Shown piece by piece: positions 1 through 5,801 of a DNA stretch of 7,170 nt. Below the pieces are notes generated by a model that did not search any database, was not told the DNA's origin, and worked only from the letters and a program-made list of their open reading frames with translations. The stretch comes from RGIG426 sp045598065 (GTDB taxonomy: Bacteria > Bacillota > Clostridia > Oscillospirales > Acutalibacteraceae), in contig JAZLLJ010000092.1 in the NCBI GenBank assembly GCA_045598065.1, forward strand, positions 1 to 7,170, in the 5' to 3' direction. The position numbers and the translations under genes are program-made. How positions within the stretch are numbered: position 1 is the first letter of the stretch; each line of letters opens with the position of its first letter.

Positions 1-83
1 TCAGCGGGATATCCCCACTGACGTGCTCATTAAACTTTCGTAATTCTACAACGTTTCCACCGACTATATTTTAGGGCTGAAAG
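1..83. other. Non-coding left edge with a short palindrome
   Basis: I see no credible gene here. Positions 1-21 form an interrupted inverted repeat: TCAG (1-4) pairs with CTGA (18-21) around the perfect 10-bp palindrome GGGATATCCC (6-15). There is no T-run after it, so it does not look like an intrinsic terminator. It could be an operator or part of a structure cut by the window edge. The rest (22-83) is moderately AT-rich with no convincing promoter. Confidence 0.35.
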
Positions 84-121
84 AAAAATGACCGCTTCTG
101 AAATCGGAAGCGGTCATTTTT
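84..121 (-). terminator. Intrinsic terminator of the ACT-hom-lysC operon
   Basis: A perfect 15-bp stem (84-98 with 107-121) closes an 8-nt loop. The GC-rich core is GACCGCTTC/GAAGCGGTC. On the minus strand it begins 8 nt after the lysC stop codon (130-132) and ends in a run of five T followed by CTTTC. The A-run on the other side would also let it work on the plus strand. It marks the 3' end of the operon. Confidence 0.93.
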
Positions 122-129
122 GATTTCAA

Positions 130-1335
130 TCAGTTGTCAAAAAACTTCGCGTGCACCGCACTCACGGCACGGTCGCAATCTTTTTCGTCGATGAGGACGG
201 AGATTTTGATTTCGCTCGTGGAAATCATGCTGATGTTGACACCGGCATCGAACAGCGCCTCGAACATCTTGGAGGCAACGCCGTCGTGGGTTTCCATACC
301 GGCGCCGACGATGGACAGTTTCGCCACGGAGTCGTCGAACGTCACGCTCTGCGCGCCGACGTTCTCGCAATACGGACGCACCGCCTCGCACGCGGCCTCA
401 CCGTCCGAATCCGGCACGGTAAAGGTGATGTCTTTGGTGCCGTCGCGGCCCACGGACTGCAAAATGATATCCACGTTAATGTGCGCTTTCGCCACGAGCG
501 AGAACAGTTTGAACGCCACGCCCGGTTCGTCCGGCACACCCACAATCGACACACGCGCCACGTGTTTGTCACACGCCACGCCTTTCACCAACATTTTTTC
601 CATCTTCGTTGCCTCCTTCACAATCGTTCCCGGTTTACGGGAGAAACTGGAAAGCACTTCCAGCTCGACGTTATATTTTTTCGCCATTTCCACCGAACGG
701 TTGTTGAGTACCTGCGCGCCCAACGTCGCGAGTTCCAACATCTCGTCGTAGGTGATTTCATTCAGTTTTTGTGCATTTTCCACTTTGCGCGGATCGGCGG
801 TAAATACGCCTTCCACGTCGGTATAAATCTGGCACAGATCCGCGCCCATCGACGCGGCGATCGCCACCGCACTCGTATCCGAGCCGCCGCGGCCAAGCGT
901 GGTAATATCGCCAAAGCGGTTAAGGCCTTGGAAGCCTGCCACAATCACGATTTTTTTCTTATCGAGTTCCGCACGAATACGCTCGGGATCGACTTTTTTG
1001 ATGCGCGCAAAGGAATACTGGCTGTCGGTCGCAAAACCGGCCTGCCATCCGAGCAGGGAGATGACCGGATAGCCCATTTCCTCGATCGCCATCGCGAGGA
1101 GAGAAATCGAAATCTGCTCGCCGGCGGAGAGGAGCATATCCATTTCGCGCTTACTGGCTTTCGGGTTGATCTCTTTGGCTTTTTCGATAAGGTCATCGGT
1201 CGTGTCGCCTTGCGCCGAAACGACAACCACCATATCGTTGCCCTCGTTATACTTGTCCGTGATCACCCGCGCAACGTTACGCACGCGGTCGGCGTCCGCC
1301 ACGGAACTGCCGCCGAATTTTTGTACGATTAACAT
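130..1335 (-). CDS. lysC: Aspartate kinase, monofunctional, with internal beta-subunit start
   Basis: This 401-residue cytoplasmic enzyme phosphorylates L-aspartate with ATP to give 4-aspartyl phosphate, the first step towards lysine, threonine and methionine. The kinase domain (about 1-235) opens with the KFGGSS motif (residues 6-11) and contains the GRGGSDTSA nucleotide/substrate loop (149-157), then YTDVEGVFTADPR (171-183). Two ACT domains follow: about 259-325 (start RVSIVGVPDEPGVA) and 338-401 (SIVGAGM...STSEIKISVLI). They form the usual allosteric site for lysine and/or threonine. Length and layout match the Bacillus/Corynebacterium LysC class rather than a bifunctional AK-HSD fusion. 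The ATG is preceded by GGAGG with 7-nt spacing. The gene is last in the operon, 18 bp after hom. A second Shine-Dalgarno and ATG at codon 245 would give a 157-residue beta subunit. Which amino acid inhibits it cannot be read from the sequence. Confidence 0.97.
   Translation of the reverse strand: MLIVQKFGGSSVADADRVRNVARVITDKYNEGNDMVVVVSAQGDTTDDLIEKAKEINPKASKREMDMLLSAGEQISISLLAMAIEEMGYPVISLLGWQAGFATDSQYSFARIKKVDPERIRAELDKKKIVIVAGFQGLNRFGDITTLGRGGSDTSAVAIAASMGADLCQIYTDVEGVFTADPRKVENAQKLNEITYDEMLELATLGAQVLNNRSVEMAKKYNVELEVLSSFSRKPGTIVKEATKMEKMLVKGVACDKHVARVSIVGVPDEPGVAFKLFSLVAKAHINVDIILQSVGRDGTKDITFTVPDSDGEAACEAVRPYCENVGAQSVTFDDSVAKLSIVGAGMETHDGVASKMFEALFDAGVNISMISTSEIKISVLIDEKDCDRAVSAVHAKFFDN
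601..618 (-). promoter_or_regulatory. Internal Shine-Dalgarno and ATG for LysC beta subunit
   Basis: Within the lysC frame, AAGGAGG (complement of 612-618) stands 8 nt upstream of an ATG at 603-601, which is codon 245. Initiation there would yield a 157-residue protein (603 down to 130) containing only the two ACT domains. Bacillus subtilis aspartokinase II and Corynebacterium glutamicum LysC are known to make in-frame beta subunits from internal starts, in B. subtilis at about codon 246. Both the position and the spacing match, so use of the site is a reasonable inference. It has not been shown here. Confidence 0.8.
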
Positions 1336-1353
1336 GGTATCGCCTCCGTTAGA

Positions 1354-2592
1354 TTACAAAGCCGCAATACGAATACGGCTTAAGAGTTGCGCGCCGCGAA
1401 GCGCGGTAACTTTTTGGTTGAGAGCATCCTCGCTCATCACATCGGTGATGAAAGTCAGCTCGTTGTCGCCAGCATCCGGACGGGACACCGCTTTCACGTC
1501 ACCGAACGCGGACAGCACTTCGGCCCACGCGGTCTGACGGTCGTCGCAGGAAAGGCGCACAAGATACGCCATCTCGGCAGCGGCGGCAGGAAGCACGTAG
1601 CCCTCCACCGCGCTGTCCCAAAACAGGCTCTTGCGGTTGCCGATGTGTTTCGCTTCGTCAATGACGTCACCGACCACCGCGGAAGCGGTCGGCAATTTAC
1701 CGGCGCCCTGGCCATAGAACACCACGTCGCCGATGGCATCGCCGCGCACGAGGATGCCGTTGAACACGCCGTTTACATCGGACAAAAGGCTGGTTTTCGG
1801 CAGCACCATCGGCGCGACCATAACCTGCACTTTGTCGTCCGCCACTTTTTTCACGTGGCCGATCAGTTTGATGACACCGTTCATAGCGCCTGCCGCCGCC
1901 ACGTCTTCCAGCGTGATGTTTCGCAAACCTTCGGTATACACCGCATCGGGATACACGTGCTTGCCGAACGCGAGCGACGCCAAAATGCAGATTTTGCGGC
2001 AGGCATCGTGGCCGTCAATATCCGCCGAAGGATCCCGTTCGGCGTAACCGCGTTCTTGCGCGAGCGAAAGCGCCGCATCGAAATCCATGTGTTGCTCAAT
2101 CATTTGGGTAAGCATAAAGTTGGTCGTGCCGTTCAAAATGCCCGCGATCTCGGACACCTCGTTGGCGGCAAGACACTCGTTGATGGGGCGCAAAATCGGA
2201 ATACCGCCGCCCACGCTCGCCTCAAACATAAAATTGAGGTTATTGTCTCTCGCCAGTTTCAAGAGTTCGTCGCCTTTGGCCGCCACCAACTCTTTGTTGG
2301 ACGTGACAACGCTTTTGCCTGCTTCCAAGCAGGATTTCACGAAATCATACGCCGGGCGCAAGCCTCCCATCGTTTCCACTACGATTTGGATGCGGTCATC
2401 GGTCAAAATGTCGTTAAAATCCTTGGTAAGGGCGCTTTCAAACGGATCACCGGGAAAATCGCGCAGGTCGAGGATGCGAAGCACTTTCAGCTCGTCCCCT
2501 GCTTTGCGGCCGATGCTGGCGGCATTCTTATGAAGAACCTCCGCCACACCGGAACCCACTGTTCCGTAGCCCATAATACCGATACCTATCAC
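1354..2592 (-). CDS. hom: Homoserine dehydrogenase
   Basis: This 412-residue cytoplasmic enzyme reduces L-aspartate 4-semialdehyde to L-homoserine with NAD(P)H, committing flux to threonine and methionine. The N-terminal Rossmann domain shows GIMGYGTVGSG (5-15). The catalytic/dimerisation domain shows TSNKELVAAKG (97-107), SVGGGIP (126-132), ILNGTTNFM (152-160) and ERDPSADIDGHDACRK (185-200). In the last motif E185, D196 and K200 align with the catalytic Glu208, Asp219 and Lys223 of the yeast enzyme. Residues about 340-412 sit where an ACT domain is usual, but the typical DxPG signature is missing (SCDDRQTAW instead). The start is GTG at 2592, preceded by GAGGA with a 7-nt spacer. That ribosome site overlaps the stop codon of the upstream ACT gene (10 bp between genes), suggesting translational coupling. 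lysC follows 18 bp downstream. Confidence 0.97.
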   Translation of the reverse strand: MIGIGIMGYGTVGSGVAEVLHKNAASIGRKAGDELKVLRILDLRDFPGDPFESALTKDFNDILTDDRIQIVVETMGGLRPAYDFVKSCLEAGKSVVTSNKELVAAKGDELLKLARDNNLNFMFEASVGGGIPILRPINECLAANEVSEIAGILNGTTNFMLTQMIEQHMDFDAALSLAQERGYAERDPSADIDGHDACRKICILASLAFGKHVYPDAVYTEGLRNITLEDVAAAGAMNGVIKLIGHVKKVADDKVQVMVAPMVLPKTSLLSDVNGVFNGILVRGDAIGDVVFYGQGAGKLPTASAVVGDVIDEAKHIGNRKSLFWDSAVEGYVLPAAAAEMAYLVRLSCDDRQTAWAEVLSAFGDVKAVSRPDAGDNELTFITDVMSEDALNQKVTALRGAQLLSRIRIAAL

Positions 2593-2602
2593 AGTATATT
2601 CC

Positions 2603-3076
2603 TCACTTTCGTGTTTTGTCTTCTTGTTGTTTGCCTGCCGCCGCCGAAGTGATTTTCAGCACTCCTTTGAGCGAAGACAGCGTTTGCAGAAATTGGTCCA
2701 TCGTCATACTCAGCCGATCCACACGTGCCGACACCGATACGCTCGCCGTACCGCTGTCCGGGATGTTCTGGTTGACCGTCAAGATGTTCGCTCCTGCCTC
2801 GGCAAAAGCGGTCAAAAGCGACGACAGCACGCCCGGTCGGTCCTGCAACAAAAAGTGCAGAGTTAAAAGCCGGCCTTCGGCCTCCTCATTATAAGGAAAC
2901 ACCGCGTCTTTGTACTTATAAAACGCACTGCGAGAAATGCCGGCCCGTCGCGACGCTTCCGCTGCCGAGTCCACCGCGCCGGAAGCCAACAGCTCTTTGG
3001 CTTTCAGCACTTTTAAGAAAACCTCCGGCAACGCGCGCGCATCCGTCAGCACCCACGCGGCTTGTGCCTCGCTCAT
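2603..3076 (-). CDS. Small HTH-like plus ACT-domain protein (UPF0735/PheB-like)
   Basis: This 157-residue protein resembles the UPF0735 family, whose Bacillus member PheB has been called a chorismate mutase on weak grounds. Residues about 36-60 (core AAEASRRAGISRSAFYKYKD, 39-58) look like a helix-turn-helix of the kind that ends in a recognition helix. Residues 70-142 form an ACT domain with QDRPGVLSSLL (78-88), the usual amino-acid-sensing signature. A short charged tail follows. The start is ATG at 3076, with GGAGGT 6 nt upstream. A longer reading frame back to 3235 would cross the promoter and the nhaC terminator, so it is rejected. As first gene of the operon with hom and lysC, it probably senses an aspartate-family or related amino acid. 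It could regulate the operon or modulate an enzyme. The DNA-binding role is inference, and the biochemical function of the family is unsettled. Confidence 0.85.
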   Translation of the reverse strand: MSEAQAAWVLTDARALPEVFLKVLKAKELLASGAVDSAAEASRRAGISRSAFYKYKDAVFPYNEEAEGRLLTLHFLLQDRPGVLSSLLTAFAEAGANILTVNQNIPDSGTASVSVSARVDRLSMTMDQFLQTLSSLKGVLKITSAAAGKQQEDKTRK

Positions 3077-3096
3077 GGCGACACCTCCCTCGCACT

Positions 3097-3113
3097 GTCC
3101 GCGACACGCGGAC
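3097..3113 (-). promoter_or_regulatory. GC-rich hairpin in the leader of the ACT-hom-lysC mRNA
   Basis: GTCCGCG (3097-3103) and CGCGGAC (3107-3113) form a perfect 7-bp stem with a 3-nt loop. It lies in the roughly 52-nt 5' leader, 6 nt upstream of the AGGGAGG ribosome site. No T-run follows, so it is not a terminator. It may stabilise the 5' end or tune ribosome access. The leader is too short for a lysine riboswitch or T-box. Confidence 0.55.
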
Positions 3114-3134
3114 TTGTGTACTGCAACGAGATAC

Positions 3135-3163
3135 ACTATACCACACATCTCTTGGAATTGCAA
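3135..3163 (-). promoter_or_regulatory. Sigma-A promoter of the ACT-hom-lysC operon
   Basis: On the minus strand, TTGCAA (-35, 3163-3158) is followed by a 17-bp spacer and TATAGT (-10, 3140-3135), with an extended -10 TGG just before it. Transcription should start near 3128, leaving a leader of about 52 nt before the ATG at 3076. It sits downstream of the nhaC terminator, so the operon is transcribed independently. Confidence 0.85.
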
Positions 3164-3178
3164 GGGTTTTTTGCAATT
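3156..3178. promoter_or_regulatory. Inverted repeat overlapping the operon -35 box (candidate operator)
   Basis: AATTGCAA (3156-3163) and TTGCAATT (3171-3178) are perfect inverted copies separated by 7 bp. The first arm contains the -35 hexamer of the ACT-hom-lysC promoter. A dimeric regulator bound here would affect RNA polymerase access. The AT-rich arms and lack of a GC core make a terminator role unlikely. Which protein binds, if any, is unknown. The HTH-like ACT protein encoded by the first gene is one candidate. Confidence 0.5.
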
Positions 3179-3203
3179 TTTTAAGAGGAATTTTTCAATA
3201 AAA

Positions 3204-3231
3204 AATCCCCGGCGGAAATTCGCCGGGGATT
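3204..3231 (-). terminator. Intrinsic terminator of nhaC
   Basis: A perfect 11-bp stem (AATCCCCGGCG, 3204-3214, with CGCCGGGGATT, 3221-3231) closes a 6-nt loop. On the minus strand it is followed by a T-rich tract (GATTTTTTATTG). It begins 13 nt after the nhaC stop codon and separates nhaC from the amino acid operon. Confidence 0.93.
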
Positions 3232-3244
3232 CCACAAGCCATTC

Positions 3245-4585
3245 TTATTTCTCGTGTCTCGTGGGCACGAACAAAATCGACACCACCGAGCTGGCAAGTA
3301 GGAACATCGGGTAGAAAAGGAACGGAATGATCTCGAACGCCGATATCGATCCGCTCGCACCTTTTACGGCACCGATAGCAAGCAACATCTGTGCGCCATA
3401 GGGCAACACGCCCTGCACGATACAAGAAAACGTGTCGAGCAGCGAAGCGGTCTTGCGCGGCGAAATGTCATACGTGTCGGCCATTTCTTTGGCGATGGGG
3501 TTGGCGACCACGATGGCCACCGTGTTGTTGGCGGTTGCAATATCGAGAAGCCCGACAAGCAAGCCCATGCCAAACTGTCCGCCGCGTTTTCCTTTGAACG
3601 TCTTGCGGATGAAACGGAGCAACACATCAAAGCCGCCGGATTCCCGAATAAGAGCACAAATCGCGGCAACGAGAACCGCCACCATCGCCGTTTCGAGCAT
3701 ATTCGAAATACCGCCCGATTGGCCATCAACAAAACCGCCCATGAGTTTGATCAACTCGATAACCGTCACACTGTTGGTGGCCAACATCACCACAATTCCG
3801 GACACGATACCGATGAGCAGCACCAAAAACACGTTGATACCAATGATGCCGCCGACCAAAACCAGCACGTACGGAATAATTTGGATTAAATCGTATTCAT
3901 CCGTCACCGATGTCGGCGCATCTGCTTGCAGCGACAGCACAATGATCAGCACGAGCGTAGCCACCGCCGCAGGAAGCGCAATAAAAAAGTTCTTTTGGAA
4001 CTTGGATTTCATCGGAACATTCTGTCCGTTACAAGCGGCGATGGTGGTGTCCGAGATAAACGAGAGGTTATCGCCGAACATGGCGCCGCCGATGACCGAG
4101 GCCACACAAAGCGGCAAACTGAAGCCGGAGGCCTCCGCCACCGGCACCGCGATCGGCACGATCAGCGAAATCGTACCGCAAGAAGTGCCCATCGCGGTGG
4201 ACACGAAACACGCCACCACAAACAGCACCGCCACCGCAAACTGCGGCGGAATCACCGACAGCATAAAATAGGCGACACTTTCGGCGCTATCGCGTCCCAC
4301 CACGCCCACAAAGACTCCGGCAACGAGGAAAATGAGTATCATCGTAACGATGTCTTTGTCACCCACACCGCGCCCCATAATTTCGAGCTTTTGGTCAAAT
4401 TTCACTTTGCGGTTTTGGAAACACGCCACCGCAAGCGCCACCAAAAAGACAACAAGGATCGGCACACCACCGAAATCCTCGTTGTTCATTGCAAAAAATA
4501 TACCCAGTCCAAGGTACAACACCACGAAGACGAGGATGGGAAGCAACGCAAGCGCGTTGCCCTTTTTGTTTTCCTGATTTTTCAA
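3245..4585 (-). CDS. nhaC: NhaC-family Na+/H+ antiporter
   Basis: This polytopic inner-membrane carrier is predicted to exchange Na+ (or a carboxylate with Na+) for protons, supporting pH and sodium homeostasis. Of 446 residues, most lie in about 10-12 hydrophobic segments, for example 12-32, 42-56, 79-97, 115-130, 139-152, 200-220, 233-268, 297-312, 338-362 and 415-440. The family hallmark GGAMFGDNLSFISDTT (166-181) and a second polar pair, DIATANNTVA (348-357) and PYGAQ (395-399), are present. The start is taken as TTG at 4585 because AGGAGG (complement of 4593-4598) stands 7 nt upstream. An earlier start at 4642 would lie inside the -35 box. It is monocistronic, with a promoter at 4614-4642 and a terminator at 3204-3231, and divergent from mscS. 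The related malate/lactate antiporter MleN cannot be excluded by sequence alone. Confidence 0.9.
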   Translation of the reverse strand: MKNQENKKGNALALLPILVFVVLYLGLGIFFAMNNEDFGGVPILVVFLVALAVACFQNRKVKFDQKLEIMGRGVGDKDIVTMILIFLVAGVFVGVVGRDSAESVAYFMLSVIPPQFAVAVLFVVACFVSTAMGTSCGTISLIVPIAVPVAEASGFSLPLCVASVIGGAMFGDNLSFISDTTIAACNGQNVPMKSKFQKNFFIALPAAVATLVLIIVLSLQADAPTSVTDEYDLIQIIPYVLVLVGGIIGINVFLVLLIGIVSGIVVMLATNSVTVIELIKLMGGFVDGQSGGISNMLETAMVAVLVAAICALIRESGGFDVLLRFIRKTFKGKRGGQFGMGLLVGLLDIATANNTVAIVVANPIAKEMADTYDISPRKTASLLDTFSCIVQGVLPYGAQMLLAIGAVKGASGSISAFEIIPFLFYPMFLLASSVVSILFVPTRHEK

Positions 4586-4613
4586 AAAAATCCCTCCTAA
4601 AACCAACCGAGCT

Positions 4614-4642
4614 ATTGTATCATTATTCGAGGAAAAAGTCAA
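4614..4642 (-). promoter_or_regulatory. Sigma-A promoter of nhaC
   Basis: On the minus strand, TTGACT (4642-4637), a 17-bp spacer and TACAAT (4619-4614) give a near-consensus promoter with an extended -10 (TGA before TACAAT). The expected start site is near 4607, about 22 nt before the TTG start codon, which leaves just room for the AGGAGGG ribosome site. The -35 box is 2 bp from that of mscS on the other strand. Confidence 0.87.
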
Positions 4643-4644
4643 CC

Positions 4645-4673
4645 TTGCATCCCGACGAGAAATTTGCTATACT
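4645..4673 (+). promoter_or_regulatory. Sigma-A promoter of mscS
   Basis: TTGCAT (4645-4650), a 17-bp spacer and TATACT (4668-4673), with TGC directly before the -10, form an extended -10 promoter. Transcription should begin near 4680, giving a leader of about 26 nt to the ATG at 4706. Confidence 0.87.
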
Positions 4674-4705
4674 ATGGAAGAACAAAACAGAAAGGAACTT
4701 GCTTT

Positions 4706-5506
4706 ATGGATCATTTTTTAGAAAATCTTATTGAACTCGGTACCACGGCAGGGTTAAAATTGCTGTATGCAATACTCATCCTCGTTATCGGCTTAAAACT
4801 CGCAGGGTTTCTTGTTAAACGATTCGACAAATCCCCTGCTTACGCGAGATTAGATCCCGGTGTCAAGAGCTTTTTAAAGAGCGGCACCAAGGTTGTGCTT
4901 TACGTATTGGTCTTTTTGACCGCCGCCTATACCATCGGCATCCCGATGACCTCGTTTATGACGATTTTGGCGTCTTGCGGTCTTGCGGTCGGTCTCGCTT
5001 TGCAAGGATCGCTCTCCAACCTCGCAGGCGGACTGATGATTCTTTTATTCAAACCGTTTAAGGTGGGTGATTTCATCCTCGCCAACGGACAAGAGGGTAC
5101 AGTCAAAGCCATCACCGTGTTTTACACCATTCTCCACTCCCCCGAAAACAAAGTGGTCACTATCCCGAACGGCACGATCACGTCGGGCGACGTAGTCAAC
5201 TACTGGGCGCTCGATAAAACCCGTCTCGACATTCCGTTCTCCACCGCTTACGAAGACGACATTGACAAAACCCGTGACGTGGTGTTGGCCGTTGCCGCCT
5301 CGCGCGAAAACGTTCTTTCCGATCCCAAGCCGGAAGTGCTGCTCGATAAAATGGACAGCAGTTCTCTTAATTTCATCCTGCGCGTGTGGGTTGCAGGCAA
5401 GGATTATTGGGATGCGCGCTTCGGCCTCACGGAAGAAGTGAAAAAGGCACTCGACAAAAACGACATCACGATTCCGTTCCCTCAACTGGACGTACACCAG
5501 AAATAA
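4706..5506 (+). CDS. mscS: Small-conductance mechanosensitive channel, MscS family
   Basis: The product is a predicted inner-membrane channel that opens under membrane tension and releases solutes after hypo-osmotic shock. It has 266 residues, close to the 286 of E. coli MscS, so it is the minimal three-helix type. TM1 is about 15-36, TM2 about 62-80 and the pore-lining TM3 about 83-115, with the small-residue face AVGLALQGSLSNLAGG (94-109). The beta domain follows with FKPFKVGDFI (115-124) and IPNGTI (153-158), and the cytoplasmic alpha/beta domain ends with the conserved ITIPFPQLDVH (254-264). The start is ATG at 4706, with AAAGGAA 8-9 nt upstream. An earlier in-frame TTG at 4664 overlaps the -10 box and is rejected. 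No hairpin terminator lies between the stop and the tRNA promoter, so some transcripts may continue to 5737-5772. Confidence 0.95.
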   Translation: MDHFLENLIELGTTAGLKLLYAILILVIGLKLAGFLVKRFDKSPAYARLDPGVKSFLKSGTKVVLYVLVFLTAAYTIGIPMTSFMTILASCGLAVGLALQGSLSNLAGGLMILLFKPFKVGDFILANGQEGTVKAITVFYTILHSPENKVVTIPNGTITSGDVVNYWALDKTRLDIPFSTAYEDDIDKTRDVVLAVAASRENVLSDPKPEVLLDKMDSSSLNFILRVWVAGKDYWDARFGLTEEVKKALDKNDITIPFPQLDVHQK

Positions 5507-5538
5507 TCCGACAAAAACAAAAAAACTCAAAAAATCCC

Positions 5539-5567
5539 TTGACATTTTTCTCGGAATGTTTTATGAT
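5539..5567 (+). promoter_or_regulatory. Sigma-A promoter of tRNA-Ala
   Basis: A consensus TTGACA (5539-5544), a 17-bp spacer and TATGAT (5562-5567) place the start site near 5574, about 14 nt before the mature tRNA 5' end. This fits a strong stable-RNA promoter located 32 bp after the mscS stop. Confidence 0.88.
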
Positions 5568-5582
5568 ATACAAGCATTCCGA
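5551..5582. promoter_or_regulatory. Inverted repeat flanking the tRNA promoter -10 box
   Basis: TCGGAATG (5551-5558) and CATTCCGA (5575-5582) are perfect 8-bp inverted copies separated by 16 bp. The -10 box and the predicted start site lie between them. The geometry, with arm centres about 24 bp apart, could suit a dimeric DNA-binding protein, or the arms may be coincidental. Only the second arm would be in the transcript, so an RNA hairpin is not formed by the tRNA promoter's own message. Confidence 0.4.
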
Positions 5583-5587
5583 AAAAC

Positions 5588-5663
5588 GGGGGCGTAGCTC
5601 AGCTGGGAGAGCGTACGGTTCGCATCCGTAAGGTCGAGAGTTCGATCCTCTTCGTCTCCACCA
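5588..5663 (+). tRNA. tRNA-Ala, anticodon CGC, CCA encoded
   Basis: The 76-nt sequence folds as a full cloverleaf. The acceptor stem is GGGGGCG/CGTCTCC, the D stem GCTC/GAGC, the anticodon stem TACGG/CCGTA with loop TTCGCAT, the variable loop AGGTC, and the T stem GAGAG/CTCTT with loop TTCGATC. Discriminator A and CCA follow at 5660-5663. The anticodon at positions 34-36 is CGC, reading GCG alanine codons. The G3:U70 wobble pair, the main alanine identity element, is present and supports the assignment. A second wobble is at G5:U68. It has its own promoter and probably uses the terminator at 5737-5772. Confidence 0.93.
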
Positions 5664-5736
5664 AATGGCCATTGGACGAACACCTACTTCTTTAACGGCG
5701 GTTTCGCTGTGAGAATTTCGTTCTGATGTCCCTTAT

Positions 5737-5772
5737 AAAAACACCGTCTTGATTTTTCAAGACGGTGTTTTT
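5737..5772 (+). terminator. Strong terminator after tRNA-Ala (possibly bidirectional)
   Basis: A perfect 16-bp stem (5737-5752 with 5757-5772) closes a TTTT loop. The core is ACACCGTCTTGA and its complement, flanked by five A and five T, followed by GTTTTAC. It lies 73 nt after the tRNA and would end tRNA and any mscS read-through transcripts. The interval 5664-5736 holds only a weak hairpin (5695-5710) and no gene. Confidence 0.9.
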
Positions 5773-5801
5773 GTTTTACTTATAATCTGTATAAAACAAT
5801 T

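Noticed and set aside
151..1332. Long open frame (393 codons) on the plus strand opposite lysC
   Set aside because: It is antisense to a clearly recognised enzyme, His/Arg-rich, and has no family motif or ribosome site. It arises from the GC-rich third codon positions of lysC.
1387..2652. Long open frame (421 codons) on the plus strand opposite hom
   Set aside because: It has the same shadow pattern as the frame opposite lysC: low-complexity His/Arg-rich translation antisense to conserved hom and running into the ACT gene.
3077..3130. Lysine riboswitch or T-box controlling the lysC operon
   Set aside because: The leader is only about 52 nt, with a single small hairpin and no T-box or lysine riboswitch core.
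3077..3235. N-terminal extension of the ACT protein to 3235
   Set aside because: It would cross the operon promoter and nhaC terminator. The ATG at 3076 has an excellent ribosome site.
3432..4271. Open frame of 279 codons opposite nhaC
   Set aside because: It is Ser/Thr/Pro-rich, antisense to a membrane protein with clear NhaC motifs, and has no independent start signal.
5386..5631. Plus-strand frame overlapping the end of mscS and the tRNA
   Set aside because: It overlaps mscS in another frame and runs into the tRNA, with no ribosome site or family match.
5588..5663. tRNA 3' end as an integration (att) site
   Set aside because: No integrase gene and no repeated copy of the tRNA 3' end is seen in the window.
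5466..5672. Minus-strand frame across the tRNA (contains GSNSRPYGCEPYALPAEL)
   Set aside because: This is the well-known spurious translation of the antisense of a tRNA gene. It is not a protein.
5781..5786. TATAAT as a promoter -10
   Set aside because: No -35 box lies at a suitable distance and no gene starts downstream. It sits between two convergent terminators.
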